DNA from: Nageia nagi
Taxonomy: Eukaryota > Pinophyta
Assembly (NCBI GenBank): GCA_050084985.1
Contig: JBITNC010000001.1
Span: forward strand, 139,996,001-140,060,000
Reading direction: 5' to 3'
Length of the DNA stretch: 64,000 bases
Shown piece by piece: positions 12,041 to 23,298 of this stretch; position 1 is the first letter of the stretch; every line of letters begins with the position of its first letter. Both the position numbers and the translations under genes were made by a program. The notes under the pieces were generated by a model. It worked only from the letters and a program-made list of their open reading frames with translations, did not search any database and had not been told where the DNA came from.

Positions 12041-14029
12041 TTAATTATTTTATGAATATAATACAAATATTAAATAAATCATAGCATTGATGATTAGAGT
12101 AATTAAACTTCAATTACATATGCTACTATGTTCACTTGTACACATCTTATGCAATATCTTGATAAGGTAATATGGGTTGATATTTGAGACTCTATATGGT
12201 CCTCTTTATCTTATAAATGGTTACAAGTGCTCTATTGATTATATGTTGTTGGGATTTGGATTGATTTGATATGTAGCTTCTAAGTATTACTATTCATGTT
12301 AGAATCATGTTCCTTTTGAAATAATATACAATGTATCTTTCAAAAGAAATAATCAGATAGTTTAGTTGCTTGTTGAGATGTAAATCTCATCATATGTATT
12401 TATATTGATAGAGCCAACAACATGAAGCTAATACTTGGAAAAAAGTAGACTTGAATGGAGTAAAGTTGGAGGATTAGTTATTGATTCTATTAGTTCAAAA
12501 AAAATTCTTATGCTTGATCATTTTCTATTATGAGACTAAGATTTTATAGCCTTAAGACATTATAAGATTGTTGCTACCATTTATGTAGCAATTAGAAACT
12601 ATGTGAGTGTGATTAACATCTTGATGGTAAATTTAGTGTGATTCAAATCAAGTTATAATATTTTAATCTTTATGTAAAGTATATTTTGAAAATATATAAA
12701 GATATTATTTTACTTATCTTATGTGGCTGAGTTGCAGTTCTTGTATTTTGGGTCTTACTTCATTTTTGAAAAGGATTTCAGAACTTGTTGATTATATCAT
12801 ATAAAGATCAACTTTGATAAAGTAATAAAGAACAAAAATAACCATTCAATTATTAGATCATATTGATAAGCTTTTGCAAGCTTGTGTTATGGGTCTTGAT
12901 AGGGTTGGTATTAATTATTGGCCTTAATTATATGTTCACTATTAAATGGAACCATTCATCAAAAGGGTTTATTTCAAAAGATTTATTTGGAAATATTTAG
13001 TTAAAATAATTCAATGTGGACCTAAGAATAAGTATTTCCATTAGAGGATATTTATATTCATCTATATACGTAAATTCATACTAATGATGATTATACCACT
13101 GTAACCATGAGTATTGAATGGAAAATATTGTTATCATGATATTGTCAATAGTCTTGATTGACAATTCAAAGATGGGAAATTTGCATAATCCTTTAGTTAA
13201 TCTAAGCATAATTTTTCATTGTATTTATATTGGTGCAACCATTTTATAAAGATATACTTATTCAAGGAATAAGAATATTGATAATTGCAAACTTGTAGTT
13301 ACTTGGCAACAAAGGAAATCCAATTTAGGGATTAAAAATGAGTCTTTCTTGATATATGAATAGTTAACCTAATCTAGGAAATTTTTAAATTTAAATAGGA
13401 TAATCACTTAGATGACCTTAGGAGGAAAGCATAATTTATGATTACCAACCATACTTGTGGAAACAATAAATGATATGTTAATTATATTAACATACAAGAG
13501 ATCTTAATAAGGTATTTACATATGCTTTGAATACTTGGAACTATCATAGATTGTTGAGGGACATTATGCTTAAATTATTGGCATTCACAAGATCATAATG
13601 GGATCGTAGAGACTTGGGACTATCAAGGTCATAATTGTGATTAAGCATATATTTGTGTCTATAGCACATGGTTTATAAAACCAAGGTATAATGATTTATC
13701 CTTAGGTAAATCCATAACTGTGTTCATGCTTCAACTTTTAAAAAAAATTACCTATGTTTTAAAGAAGAGGAAGATGAGGACTTTATAGAGTATTGGTTAT
13801 GGATATTATTATGCCAAGAGGAATTTCTACAATGGCAATCGAGGGGAAAGGAAGCCAAAATTTCACGTTGTCTATCATATCATAAACATTTGGCCGAATG
13901 TTTTGATTTTATTAAAAATTTAATACAAAGCCAAATATATTAATTAAAAAAAAATTTATATGTAAATGAAATATTTAATTAATTTCAAATCACAAAATAA
14001 AATTAATTAGAATTTAGTTGTGTAACAAT
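12041..14029. other. AT-rich spacer, no gene recognised
   Basis: Only short open frames. A phrase 'gccaagaggaatttctacaa' near 13814 recurs in altered form near 14212 (gccaagaggtgtttctacag), so some repeat structure is present. Confidence 0.35.
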
Positions 14030-14115
14030 TTGCTATATCCAAGATAAGCATCTCAAGAATGATATCTCTCAACATTTCTTGATATAAAAAAGGCTATATC
14101 AAAGCTAGTCTTAGG
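14030..14115. repeat. Partial copy of the 15.5-kb MITE family (3' half)
   Basis: About 85 bases closely match 15595-15680: both read 'ccaagataagca.ctc.aga.tgatatctctcaac.tt.ttgatata' and end 'atatcaaagctagt'. The 5' half is absent. Confidence 0.65.
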
Positions 14116-14879
14116 CATATTAAGACTTTATATTCTTGGTATTTTGAATGATATAAATTTCACACACTTATATAAACTTGATTTGCTTGTATGTTATGTC
14201 TTGCATATTTACGCCAAGAGGTGTTTCTACAGCTACATCACTCGGGTGGAGTGTGGAGCAAAATGTCGCATGTGAGTCCATCTGTTAAACAATGGGAAAG
14301 AAAATAGAATTTTAAATTAGGAAGATGACCAAAATATAAACTAACACATCTTTTCAAAAATAATTATGCAAATACAAGCAAGAATATCAAAAATTATGCA
14401 TATTCATTCTCAATTTGAAAAAGCATTGAGTTTGAAAGAGTGAACTTGCAAGAAAAGACTGCAAAAATAGAAGAGAAGAAGAGTGAAGTTTATTGTAAGC
14501 TCTGGTCATTTGCTACTAAAATTATATTTTTACTGTAATATAATTGCAACATATTCCCATTGTATTATAATTGTAATATATTTTATAATATGGGGTTATA
14601 TTGAACATGCTTGCTATACTATGTCTAATTAAATTGATAATATATTAGCAAACATAGATATATATTTTCAATTTAATAATATCTAATTAAAATCAACAAA
14701 CAATAAGATAAATATTCAGATATATTGTAGTGATCAAAAACTCCAATAAATAGCTCTCATACCATGATGAGATAAAAATCTAATATCTCAAAAATATATA
14801 TATTTAGGTAAAGTTGTTCCAATTATACCAATAAGGTAATGTCTGAAGAATGTATATATCTAGTTAATGTCTCAAAAAT
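14116..14879. other. AT-rich spacer
   Basis: No gene seen. Short stretch of higher GC near 14215-14290 belongs to the repeated 'gccaagaggtgtttctaca' phrase. Confidence 0.35.
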
Positions 14880-15045
14880 AGAAGGAAAGAATTCAAGAAA
14901 GTTTATTAATGTCCATAGGAGACCAAGAGCAGTCTATGGGACAATAGTATAGGGAGTACAATGTATGTCATGGCCAGTGGGAATCGAACGGGACTCAAGA
15001 TGCAACAAGGTCTGCATGTAACCACCTCAATGAGAAATATATATA
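14880..15045 (-). mobile_element. Candidate tRNA-derived SINE
   Basis: A short GC-richer island in AT-rich DNA. On the - strand it carries a GTTCGATTCCC sequence (+ strand 14979-14989), matching the internal B box of RNA polymerase III promoters (GWTCRANNC). About 50 bases upstream on that strand is a weak A-box-like GTGGTTACATGCAG. It runs into a T-rich tail near 14885. No target duplication could be fixed. A decayed tRNA gene is the alternative. Confidence 0.35.
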
Positions 15046-15364
15046 TTTGATAAAAAAATAATATCTCATAATTACATATTTAGGTATCAAAATTATGACA
15101 TTAGTTTTCTATAAATATATTTAAAATTTATTAGGGGAGAATACAAATATATTATCAATTTATTAATATACCAAGAAGAATATATTATATTTGATTTTCT
15201 ACAAATATAATTGGTTTTCTATTTTATTTTATTTTACTTCATATTTTTAAAGTACTTTATATGTTTTTAGGTAATATAATTAGATACAATATCAATTTAT
15301 AGCTTGAATAGTGTTTATATCATTATACATAATTATATGAATAAATAATTAATAATAAAGAGTT

Positions 15365-15512
15365 GATATAACCTCGTATATATCATGCGACCATGGATGC
15401 TACTAGCTTAAAATATTATTAAGCTACTAGCTTTGATATAACCCTTTAAATTTAAAATATTATCAATATCTAAAATATTATACAACCCTGTATATATCAT
15501 ATGGCCATGGAT
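15365..15512. repeat. 40-bp direct repeats next to the MITE
   Basis: 'gtatatatcatgcgaccatggatgctacta' near 15377 recurs as 'gtatatatcatatggccatggatgctacta' near 15490. A further MITE-end copy, 'ctactagctttgatataaccctt', lies near 15424. Confidence 0.6.
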
Positions 15513-15514
15513 GC

Positions 15515-15675
15515 TACTATCTTTGATATAACCCCTTGTATATCAAAAACAACAAGACATATCATTTGCAAGCTGCCTATATCATTTTTTGGTATTGCTA
15601 AATCCAAGATAAGCACCTCGAGACTGATATCTCTCAACGTTTTTTGATATATAAGGGATTATATCAAAGCTAGTA
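15515..15675. mobile_element. MITE with about 38-bp terminal inverted repeats
   Basis: The left end TACTATCTTTGATATAACCC and the right end, read in reverse complement, TACTAGCTTTGATATAATCC match over about 38 bases with few mismatches (through TATATCAAAAA). Total length is about 160 bp and there is no coding capacity. If the true end is CTA(T/G)CTTTG, the element is flanked by TA on both sides, as in Tc1/mariner-type (Stowaway-like) MITEs. Related half copies are at 14030 and 15424. Confidence 0.65.
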
Positions 15676-16668
15676 TAATTACTTGTTTATGTCTCTTAAT
15701 AAATCAAGGACTTCTACTATACATTGAGACATAATATATATCCCTTATGAATAACTTAAAAGTGACCCTCATAATTTATTTTCTTTGATATTCATTTTGA
15801 TATGAAATCAAATTCATATACAAATTATGAAAAATGAACAAAAAAATAAAATAAAATTTAAAATAAATGAAACACATAATTTATCCATCTATAATTTAAA
15901 TCTAACATAGATTAAATTTAAATACCATTATTAAGTATCGCAATATTTATTTTATTTATTTTAAAACTTATTATTATTATAACCATTTATCTATCATCTA
16001 CTTTGATTCGACAATTATAAAAAAAACAAAGTCACATGTTAATGGATAAAACTGAACCCCATTATTACTATTTTTTAATTCTTTAACATTGAGCAATTAT
16101 CATCCTAATGCATTTATAAACTAAAATTAAACTCTTAGTGGACTTCAAGTATTGGATGGGTATGAAGCTCATTGCCGTTTGGTGAAAGGGGCATTATGGA
16201 ATATGGAGTGATCGGAAATTCCATTAACAATAGATTCCTCTTGCCTTACAAACAAAGTACACAATATAAAATTTTGCTTCATCCATGATTAATTTTTTTA
16301 TATAGTTTATGAATCCTTTAACTAAATTATGAGCCTTAGTAAACCTGATCTTCTTGTTGTAGATTTAATTATTGTTAGGAGTGAATACATTTAAACGTCA
16401 ACTTCATGAAGTTAAAAAATTATGTAAAATCTCTTCCACTAGAAAAGATGAAATTTAATTAATTATTGATTGTGGATGCTTTTAAAGTATTCTTTGCAGA
16501 AAACGCCACCAACTCTTTATTAATAAACTGGTATTGGACATGGCATTAGCTGCATGATAAATAAATCTTAGTGGGGACAACATAAGAGGGAAGGAAGGCT
16601 GGATTTTTTTTTTTAAGAAGTTCGCCGGCAAAAACCAAGCTGTTGGATTCCATTGGTTTTGTTAGAAG
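15676..16668. other. Upstream region of the P450 gene
   Basis: AT-rich with no other gene. The promoter of the P450 must lie here. Candidate TATA-like runs occur near 16297 (TTTTATATAG) and 16556 (ATAAATAAAT), but nothing singles one out. An in-frame TAG lies six bases before the first ATG. Confidence 0.4.
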
Positions 16669-19375
16669 ATGCTTCCTCAGATAATCCAAAACAGCCCTTT
16701 GTGGATCAAACTATCTAATTTCCCAAGGAGTTTGCAATCTCTCAGCCAAATTCCTCTTCTCCATCAGGTCATGGCTGCCACTACCACTCTAATAGCAAAC
16801 ATCACCTCTGCATATTACTCTCAGGAGAAGTCCTCTTGGAGTAGAAGTACATATCTGGTGTGTGGATGCATAGCAGCACTCATTTTACTGTATGTTTACG
16901 AAAGGCTGCCAACATGGAGGCTGCCAAAGATTCCTAGTCCACCGGAGTCATGGCTGTTCGGTCACCTATCCCTACTGGCAAAATATGGGCCGGATGTGTT
17001 TATTAGCTTGGCCCAAGAATATGGGCCGATCTACAGGTCGGATAGTTTCCTCCTCCTTCAAGGATCCATTTCCTAACTGAACTTGTGCTAAATATTGTGG
17101 CTTATGCAATGTGTAGGTTCAACTTTGGAAGGCAACCTTTGGTGGTAGTGGCAGATGCAGACTTGGCTAGAGAAGTGGGTATCAAGAAATTCAAGTATAT
17201 GTCAAATAGAAGTATTCCGGCTCCCATTGCTTCCTCTCCTCTCCAGCTCAAAGGGCTTTTTTTCACCAGGTATGTTCATGTTTGTGTTTTTGAAGAAAGT
17301 ATTGCTTCCCATCTTAGATATAGCTGAAAGGTATAATTTCTAAAGTTTATCTTATAAATCATTGTTTTAAAAAAAAATTGATATTTTTTCTGGTTTTTTT
17401 TATATATATTTAAGATATTTAAGTTAGTATTTATTATTAAGTATAAGCAATAAGGATATTTGAATTGTTGATTATTTTGGAAATTACTTTTTCAAAACAG
17501 TAATTGATACCTCTTTCATATTTTTAGATATATATCTAAGATATCTAAACTAGTATTTATTACTAAATATGAGTAATAAGAATATTTGAACTGTTGAGAG
17601 ATGTTAGAAGTATTGTTTCCCATCTTAGATATAACTGAAAGGTATCAATTTCTGAAGTTTATCTTAAAATCATTGTTCTAAAAAAAAGATTGATACTTGA
17701 AATTGATACCTGTTCATATTTTTAGATATATATATATAAGATATCTAAGTTATAATTTATTACTAAACATAAATAATAAGGATATTTAAACTGCTAATTG
17801 TATCTTGGAAATCACTTTTTCAAAAAAAAGATTAATACCTCAAAATTGATAATTCTTTCACATTTTTAAATATATATCCAAGATGTCTAAACTAATATTT
17901 ATTACTAAATATAAGTAATAAAGATATTTAAACTGACGATTTTATCTTTTAAAAATCAACATACCTCTTCCACATTTTTAGATATATATCTAACATATAT
18001 CTAAACTAACATTTATTAGTAAAGAAGAGCAATAGCTATATTTGAACTGCTGGCTCTATACTAATGTGCAGGGATTCAAGATGGTCATCCATGAGGGGCG
18101 CAATGCAACCTTTATACCAACCAACCAAAATAGCCTCTCTGCTTCCTCTCATGGAACGGGTAGTCTGCATTTTGAAGCATCACTTATCCACCAAAACCGA
18201 AAACGAAGACATAGATTTCTCAGAGATCATACTCAAGTCGGCCACAGACATAATAGGAGAAACAGCTTTTGGAGAAAGCTTCGGCCTCACACAATCCAGC
18301 ACTGCTCACTCCAATTCATCTACCAACTCAGTCGAAGTCTCTGAATTCATCAAACAACACATGTACTCTGTAACTTCTTTAAAAATGGACCTCACTGGCA
18401 CCTTCAGCATAATAATGGGGATACTCTTCCCTATCCTTCAGGAGCCTATTAGACTCATACTGAGCCATATTCCGGGTACCGGAGATTGGAAAGCAGAAGA
18501 CAATGGCCGAAAGCTCACAGATAGGCTAGACGCCATTGTTGCCAAGAGAAGCAGAGAATCAAGATTAGAAACCCGGACGGATTTCGTTTCGACTGTGTTA
18601 TCAAACAAATATTCCAGAGATTTGTTCAGTCCAGACTACGTTAGCGCCCTTGCAAACGAACATCTCTTAGCCGGTTCCGCCACAACAGCCTTCACAATAT
18701 CAATGGTGCTCTATCTCGTTTCTGCAAATCCCGAAGTGGAGAAAAAACTTCTCAAAGAAATCGATACCTTCGGCCCTCCGGATCGGAAGCCCACAATAGA
18801 AGATCTGAACAACAAGTTTCCCTATCTCGATCAAGTAAAATTCTCTTATCCTCTGCTAAAACACTAAAACATTAGTCTTACTTTTGTTTCTGAATCTTAT
18901 TAATATTATTATTACCATGTTGGAATAGGTGATCAAGGAATCCATGAGGTTTTACACTGTATCCCCCCTGGTTGCAAGAGAGGTGTCGGAGGCCGTGGAG
19001 ATTGGAGGGTATATGTTGCCTAAGGGGACCTGGGTTTGGATAGCTTTGAATGCACCGGCAAAAGATCCCAGGTATTTTCCAGACCCAGAAAAGTTTAAGC
19101 CTGAGAGGTTTGATCCAGAGTGTGAAGAGGATAAGAGCAGGCATCCCTATGCCCACATTCCGTTTGGGATTGGACCTCGGTCTTGTATTGGAGCCAAGTT
19201 TGCATTGCAGGAGATAAAGGTGACATTGATTCATCTGTATCAGCTCTTCAACTTCGAGCATTCTCCACTCATGGAGAAGCCCTTGGCGTTCCAGTATGGA
19301 GTTACTGTTACGACCAAGTATGGTGTTAGGTTGAGGATCCGCCATAGGCGACCTCTTCAGCAGAATTCTCATTGA
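16669..19375 (+). CDS. MAX1: Cytochrome P450 CYP711A (MAX1-type carlactone oxidase), four exons
   Basis: Member of the CYP711A family, whose characterised members oxidise carlactone to carlactonoic acid and related products in strigolactone biosynthesis at the endoplasmic reticulum. Exons 16669-17036, 17117-17269, 18072-18834 and 18929-19375 are joined by GT..AG introns of 80, 802 and 94 bp (phases 2, 2 and 0) and give 576 residues. From that start: a membrane anchor at about 61-77, a proline-rich hinge PKIPSPP (86-92), the C-helix W178-x3-R182, the I-helix AGSATT (374-379), ExxR (432-435), PERF (486-489) and the haem loop [10 protein letters not shown] with Cys514. No stop or frameshift was seen. 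The first ATG follows an in-frame stop; a second ATG at 16771 (GTCATGGCT, better context) would give 542 residues, closer to the usual family length of about 520, and may be the real start. Exons are visibly richer in GC than the surroundings. The family call is strong; the exact product is inferred. Confidence 0.93.
17270..18071 (+). repeat. Intron 2 of the P450, filled with degenerate tandem repeats
   Basis: The 802-bp intron has at least five degenerate copies of a block ending 'atttattactaaatataagtaataaggatatttgaactg' (near 17430, 17545, 17750, 17895 and 18010), each preceded by TTTTAGATATATATCTAAGATAT-like sequence. A second block, 'cccatcttagatatagctgaaaggta', occurs at 17307 and 17619. 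The last copy runs almost to the 3' splice site CTAATGTGCAG at 18071. Confidence 0.75.
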
Positions 19376-20251
19376 CAAATACATGTATTATATTACAAGT
19401 CAGATGCTTAAACTACATAAGATCAAGATGTAGATTATGTGTAGACAGCTCCACATAAATAGTGTAGGTATTCTCCATATCCTACCATTGGTAAAATGTA
19501 ACTGTCTTGTGAGTTGTGATAAGATAAAAAGTTATTGGCTATTCTACATTCTTTGGAAGGTGTTTTTGAGGTACTTGGCTATTTTACACTATTGAAACTA
19601 CTTTTGTTTTATTACAACAGATAAGAAGTGATGTTTAACTTCAGCGTCTACCATTCCAATGTGTCTAGGATTGGTTTAGGATCCTTAGAAAATACCATCT
19701 TATGATGTAGAATAGCTGAGTACTTTTTTTTGTCCCATTACAACATAAAAACACAATAACTTTTGCTAAATGTGAAGGGCAATAATAGGATCATTGAATA
19801 TACTAAGAAAATGATTCTTATAGGTGTACAATCTTTAGTCAGATGTTACAAATTATGGTTTTATCGAACATTTTCCAATGTTTAGTTAGCTCCTTTAGGT
19901 ATTTCATCTTCATAATCATTGTACTTGTTCATATTGATATTCGTAAAATCATCTTTGTAATTGTAATAATTATGTTAGAAGGTATCAAATAATTATCAAT
20001 ACTACCATGTCTAAATAAATAACGGTTTCAACTTTTTTAGATCTCAAAAGGAATAACAACATGAAAGATATGGCAAACATCAATAATATGAAGACGCATT
20101 CTAAAGTAACTCTAATCATATTTTGTTTGCTAATTAATTTTTTATAGATAAAATAGCTTAAACAAATATTAAATCAATATCTAAGAAGTTTGTGCTTTAA
20201 TATAATTGTAGACATATAAAAAAGAATTAAATAAATAATTCACTTATATAT
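19376..20251. other. 3' flank of the P450 and left flank of the Gypsy insertion
   Basis: No gene seen. No perfect AATAAA close to the P450 stop. The last 45 bases (about 20207-20251) belong to the 555-bp dispersed repeat split by the Gypsy element. Confidence 0.4.
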
Positions 20252-21406
20252 TGATCCATAAACTATAAGATTAAAATTTCAATTTAACCTTTTCTTAGGC
20301 TCAATTCACACTTAAAACAATTAAGTGCTTGTAAAGGAAAATCAGGAACAAATTTGTAAACACAGAGAAGAGAAAAGCATTCACCATAGAAAGAGACAAG
20401 CAAAATTATCCTGGTTCACCCAGTGTGGGCTACATCCAGCTCAAAAGCTCTCTACTATCAGTGGGTGGAATCACTTTACAAAGCCTCCATGGTCCTTCAA
20501 AACCTTCTCTCACATTCACAACACACTCACATCTCTGAAAATCACAACAAGAACTGAAAATAACCTTCCTGAAATCCTCCTTCTCCTCTCATATCCAATT
20601 TGCTCCCCTTTTATACAATTTTGGGGGCTAAAATTGGAGAGTATTACAACTAGAAAATTTGATACAAAACCTATTTTTAGATACCCATTAACCTCCTTGA
20701 TCTTCTTGTCAAATTTGGGCTCAAATGGTTGTAAAAATCTCCCCAAAATGAACTCTAAAATCAAAATAATACTCTCATTGGATTATTTCAGGCTTACAGA
20801 ATTAACTCAGCCTAATAATAGGACCTTAGGTGAATTAAAAATCACCATAAACCTTTAAAAACACCAAAAATACATTAAAAAAACCTAACATTGGGCAGGT
20901 ACACTATGGTGATGACACATGGCACGCTTAGAATAAGTCAACCTCCTGTTGATCGGCGATGGTGGCTTGGTTGGCGGTCTAGCTAGCAGTCGGGCTGGCA
21001 GTCTCGTTCACGTGGGTGATCAAACAGTTAGATGAGCGATCACACACGGGTGGCTTAGCTGGCGTGGGTGGCTTGCCATGCATGTGGGTTGGCGGTCTCC
21101 ACGCAGGTGGCTTGGCGGTCTCCATGCAATCCTTCTTTCACCTGCCTCGTCACCTCCATGTGGTCCTTATCATGCCTACATGGTCTGTATGGTGGTAGGC
21201 AAGCTACCCAAAACATTTTTTTTTTAATTTAATCCTTTTAATTTTTTTTTCTCAAAATACACAAATGGAATTAATATCATATCTTCCACATAAGGACTCC
21301 GATTCATGATCTGAAAGAAGCATCGAAAAGCTGAAGACAAGGTAATCACAATGAACACACTGAAATGGAGATTACTGAATGTCAAAGAGATCCAAATTTT
21401 GGATCA
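20252..21406 (-). repeat. Gypsy 3' LTR (left)
   Basis: 1155 bp, TGATCC..GGATCA, aligning along its length with 35127-36244. It contains a GC-rich patch (about 20950-21130) built from variants of GGCTTGGCGGTCT. CpG sites here often read TG or CA in the other LTR. Confidence 0.93.
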
Positions 21407-21407
21407 A

Positions 21408-21419
21408 TCCTCCCCACTG
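21408..21419 (-). other. Gypsy polypurine tract
   Basis: On the - strand AGTGGGGAGGAT lies directly before the 3' LTR (TGATCC), the priming site for plus-strand synthesis. The boundary is good to within a few bases. Confidence 0.75.
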
Positions 21420-21572
21420 AGAGAGAGCTTTTATCCCCAAAAGCAATTAGGATGATGAAATGAGGTGAGGGTAGAGCTCCCTCACCCAATCAACTGCATA
21501 CCACTTGGCCTTGTGTGGATGTTGGCCCTTCACTCCAATATGCCACATCTCATGTATGCCACTATGAGATGA

Positions 21573-21812
21573 TCATTGCTTCTTTTCCAATACTGCATCC
21601 TCAACCAACACATTCATGTGCTTAGGGACTAAATCCTCAACTGATGGTAACATAACATTTGTATCTTTTGCAACTAAGGCTGGTTCGTACAACTTCAAGT
21701 TTTCAACATTAATAATGGAATACATTTGCATATAGGGTGGTAAGTCTAACCGAAATGCATTATCTCCAACTTGACCAATAATGATAAACGGACCATACCT
21801 TATTGGTTTCAA
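21573..21812 (-). pseudogene. Gypsy integrase C-terminal domain
   Basis: 79 codons with KPIRYGPF, GDNAFRLDLP and NVENLKLYEP, the conserved C-terminal part of Ty3/gypsy integrases. It follows the catalytic core after stop-interrupted sequence at 21813-21938. No chromodomain motif was recognised after it. Confidence 0.8.
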
Positions 21813-21938
21813 CTTCTTTCCCTTACCATGCTATCTCTCCTTACTGAGATGAAGCCATACCTGATCCCCAACCTGAAATTTATGATCCACTCGATGACGA
21901 TCATGCCTCTCCTTATACTTGGCCCAACTCTTCTCCAA

Positions 21939-22560
21939 CTATTGTTTTACCTTCTGATGAATCAATCTGATCCTCTCAATAAAATTCTTTTCCCGCTCCT
22001 CCTCATTATGAAGAATGATATCTCCATCACTTATTGAAGCAAAATCCATATCGAAAGGTGATTTTGGTAAATAACCAAAACAAGTCTCAAAAGGTGTTTT
22101 GTTAGTAGAAGAATGTAAAGCCCTATTATATGCATGCTGTATATAGTTCAAATGCTCATCCCAATTCTTAGGATGCTTACCATAATAACCCCGTAATAGG
22201 TGTACCACTATCCTATTTACCACCTCTATTTGACCCGTAATCCCTGTCAGAAATGATAGAAGTAGGAAGACCAAAATGTACCCACACATAAGTAAAGAAA
22301 AGATTAGCTACCTCTTGACCTATCATAATCTTTTTACATGGGATTAGAATACACATCTTATTGAATCTATCCACAACCACATATAAATAATCATGACCTC
22401 TTTTAGACATAGGTAAACCTCCAACAAAATCCATAGAAATACTCTCCCATGGTCGTGTAGGAACAAGTAATGGCATATAAAGACCAAATTTCCTATTATT
22501 GGGTTTGCTTACACTGCATAACATACAACCTCTGATATATCTGGATACATTTTCTTGCAT
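21939..22560 (-). pseudogene. Gypsy integrase core, with an internal deletion
   Basis: The first part (22560-22213) has the end of the zinc-binding region (GCMLCSVSK), the first catalytic Asp in SMDFVGGLP and the second in SDRD. It then jumps, near 22240, out of frame into the block GQIEVVNR that carries the third catalytic residue, Glu (22289-21939). The usual spacing between the second Asp and the Glu is about 35 residues; here only a handful remain. About 30 codons, including the usual HPQTD segment, are missing, so the enzyme cannot be functional. Confidence 0.85.
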
Positions 22561-23298
22561 TTTAGGCCAGTAACAATACCTTCATAGATTAGTAAGAGTT
22601 TTCCCAACACCAAAGTGCCCTAAAATACAAGAAGTATGAGCTTCCCTAATCAAATCATTCCTCTCACCATTAGGAATACAAATTTGCCCAAATGAAAAAG
22701 TAATCCATCATGCAAATGAAAGTCATGATTTCCAACCTCATTACCAAGACTCAATCTATGATAGACATTTTGGAAATCAGGATCAACCACATATTATTCT
22801 TTATACTCATCATGCATTAAAGAACTAATTTGTAGAATCACAACAATGGAAACTATTGGAGGCCTAGACAACATATCAACAATTTTATTTTAACTACCCT
22901 TCTTATACTTAATCACCAAATGAAATTGTTGCAAAAATCCCATCCAACGAAAGTGTCTAGATTGTTGCAACTTAGATTATGACTAAAGATATTGCAAGGG
23001 TTGATGGTCTGTATGAATTATTGTCTCTTTACCTACCAAATATTGCTTCCATTTCTTAACACTTTGAACTAATGTATATAACTCTTTATCATATGTGGGA
23101 TAGTTTCTTACCGCATTGGTAAACATTTTTGAGTGATAGCAAACTAGATTATTTCCTACAATAAAACTGCAGCCATAGCATAGTCACTTGCATCAGTTTC
23201 AATTTCAAAATTTTTTTGAAGATTAGGCAAAGCAAGTACTGGAGCATTACTAATTTTTTTTTAAGCAATTCAAAAGCATGTTGTTCTTTCCCTCCCCA
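22561..23298 (-). pseudogene. Gypsy RNase H and linker, with stops
   Basis: On the - strand the RNase H motif TDHQPLQYL is visible near 23000, followed by HFRWMGFLQQF and a DMLSRP end typical of Ty3/gypsy RNase H. At least three stops interrupt it between about 22870 and 22990. Confidence 0.75.

Noticed and set aside
17037-17116. Reading through the first P450 exon as a truncated protein ending near 17076
   Set aside because: The stop lies in an 80-bp GT..AG intron; splicing it restores [10 protein letters not shown], the expected P450 sequence, in frame.
18878-19384. 168-codon open frame on the minus strand across the last P450 exon
   Set aside because: It is the antisense shadow of the exon that holds the haem-binding loop; the sense frame explains the conservation.
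20325-20858. 177-codon open frame in the Gypsy left LTR
   Set aside because: The matching frame in the other LTR is broken, there is no known domain, and LTRs of this type are non-coding.
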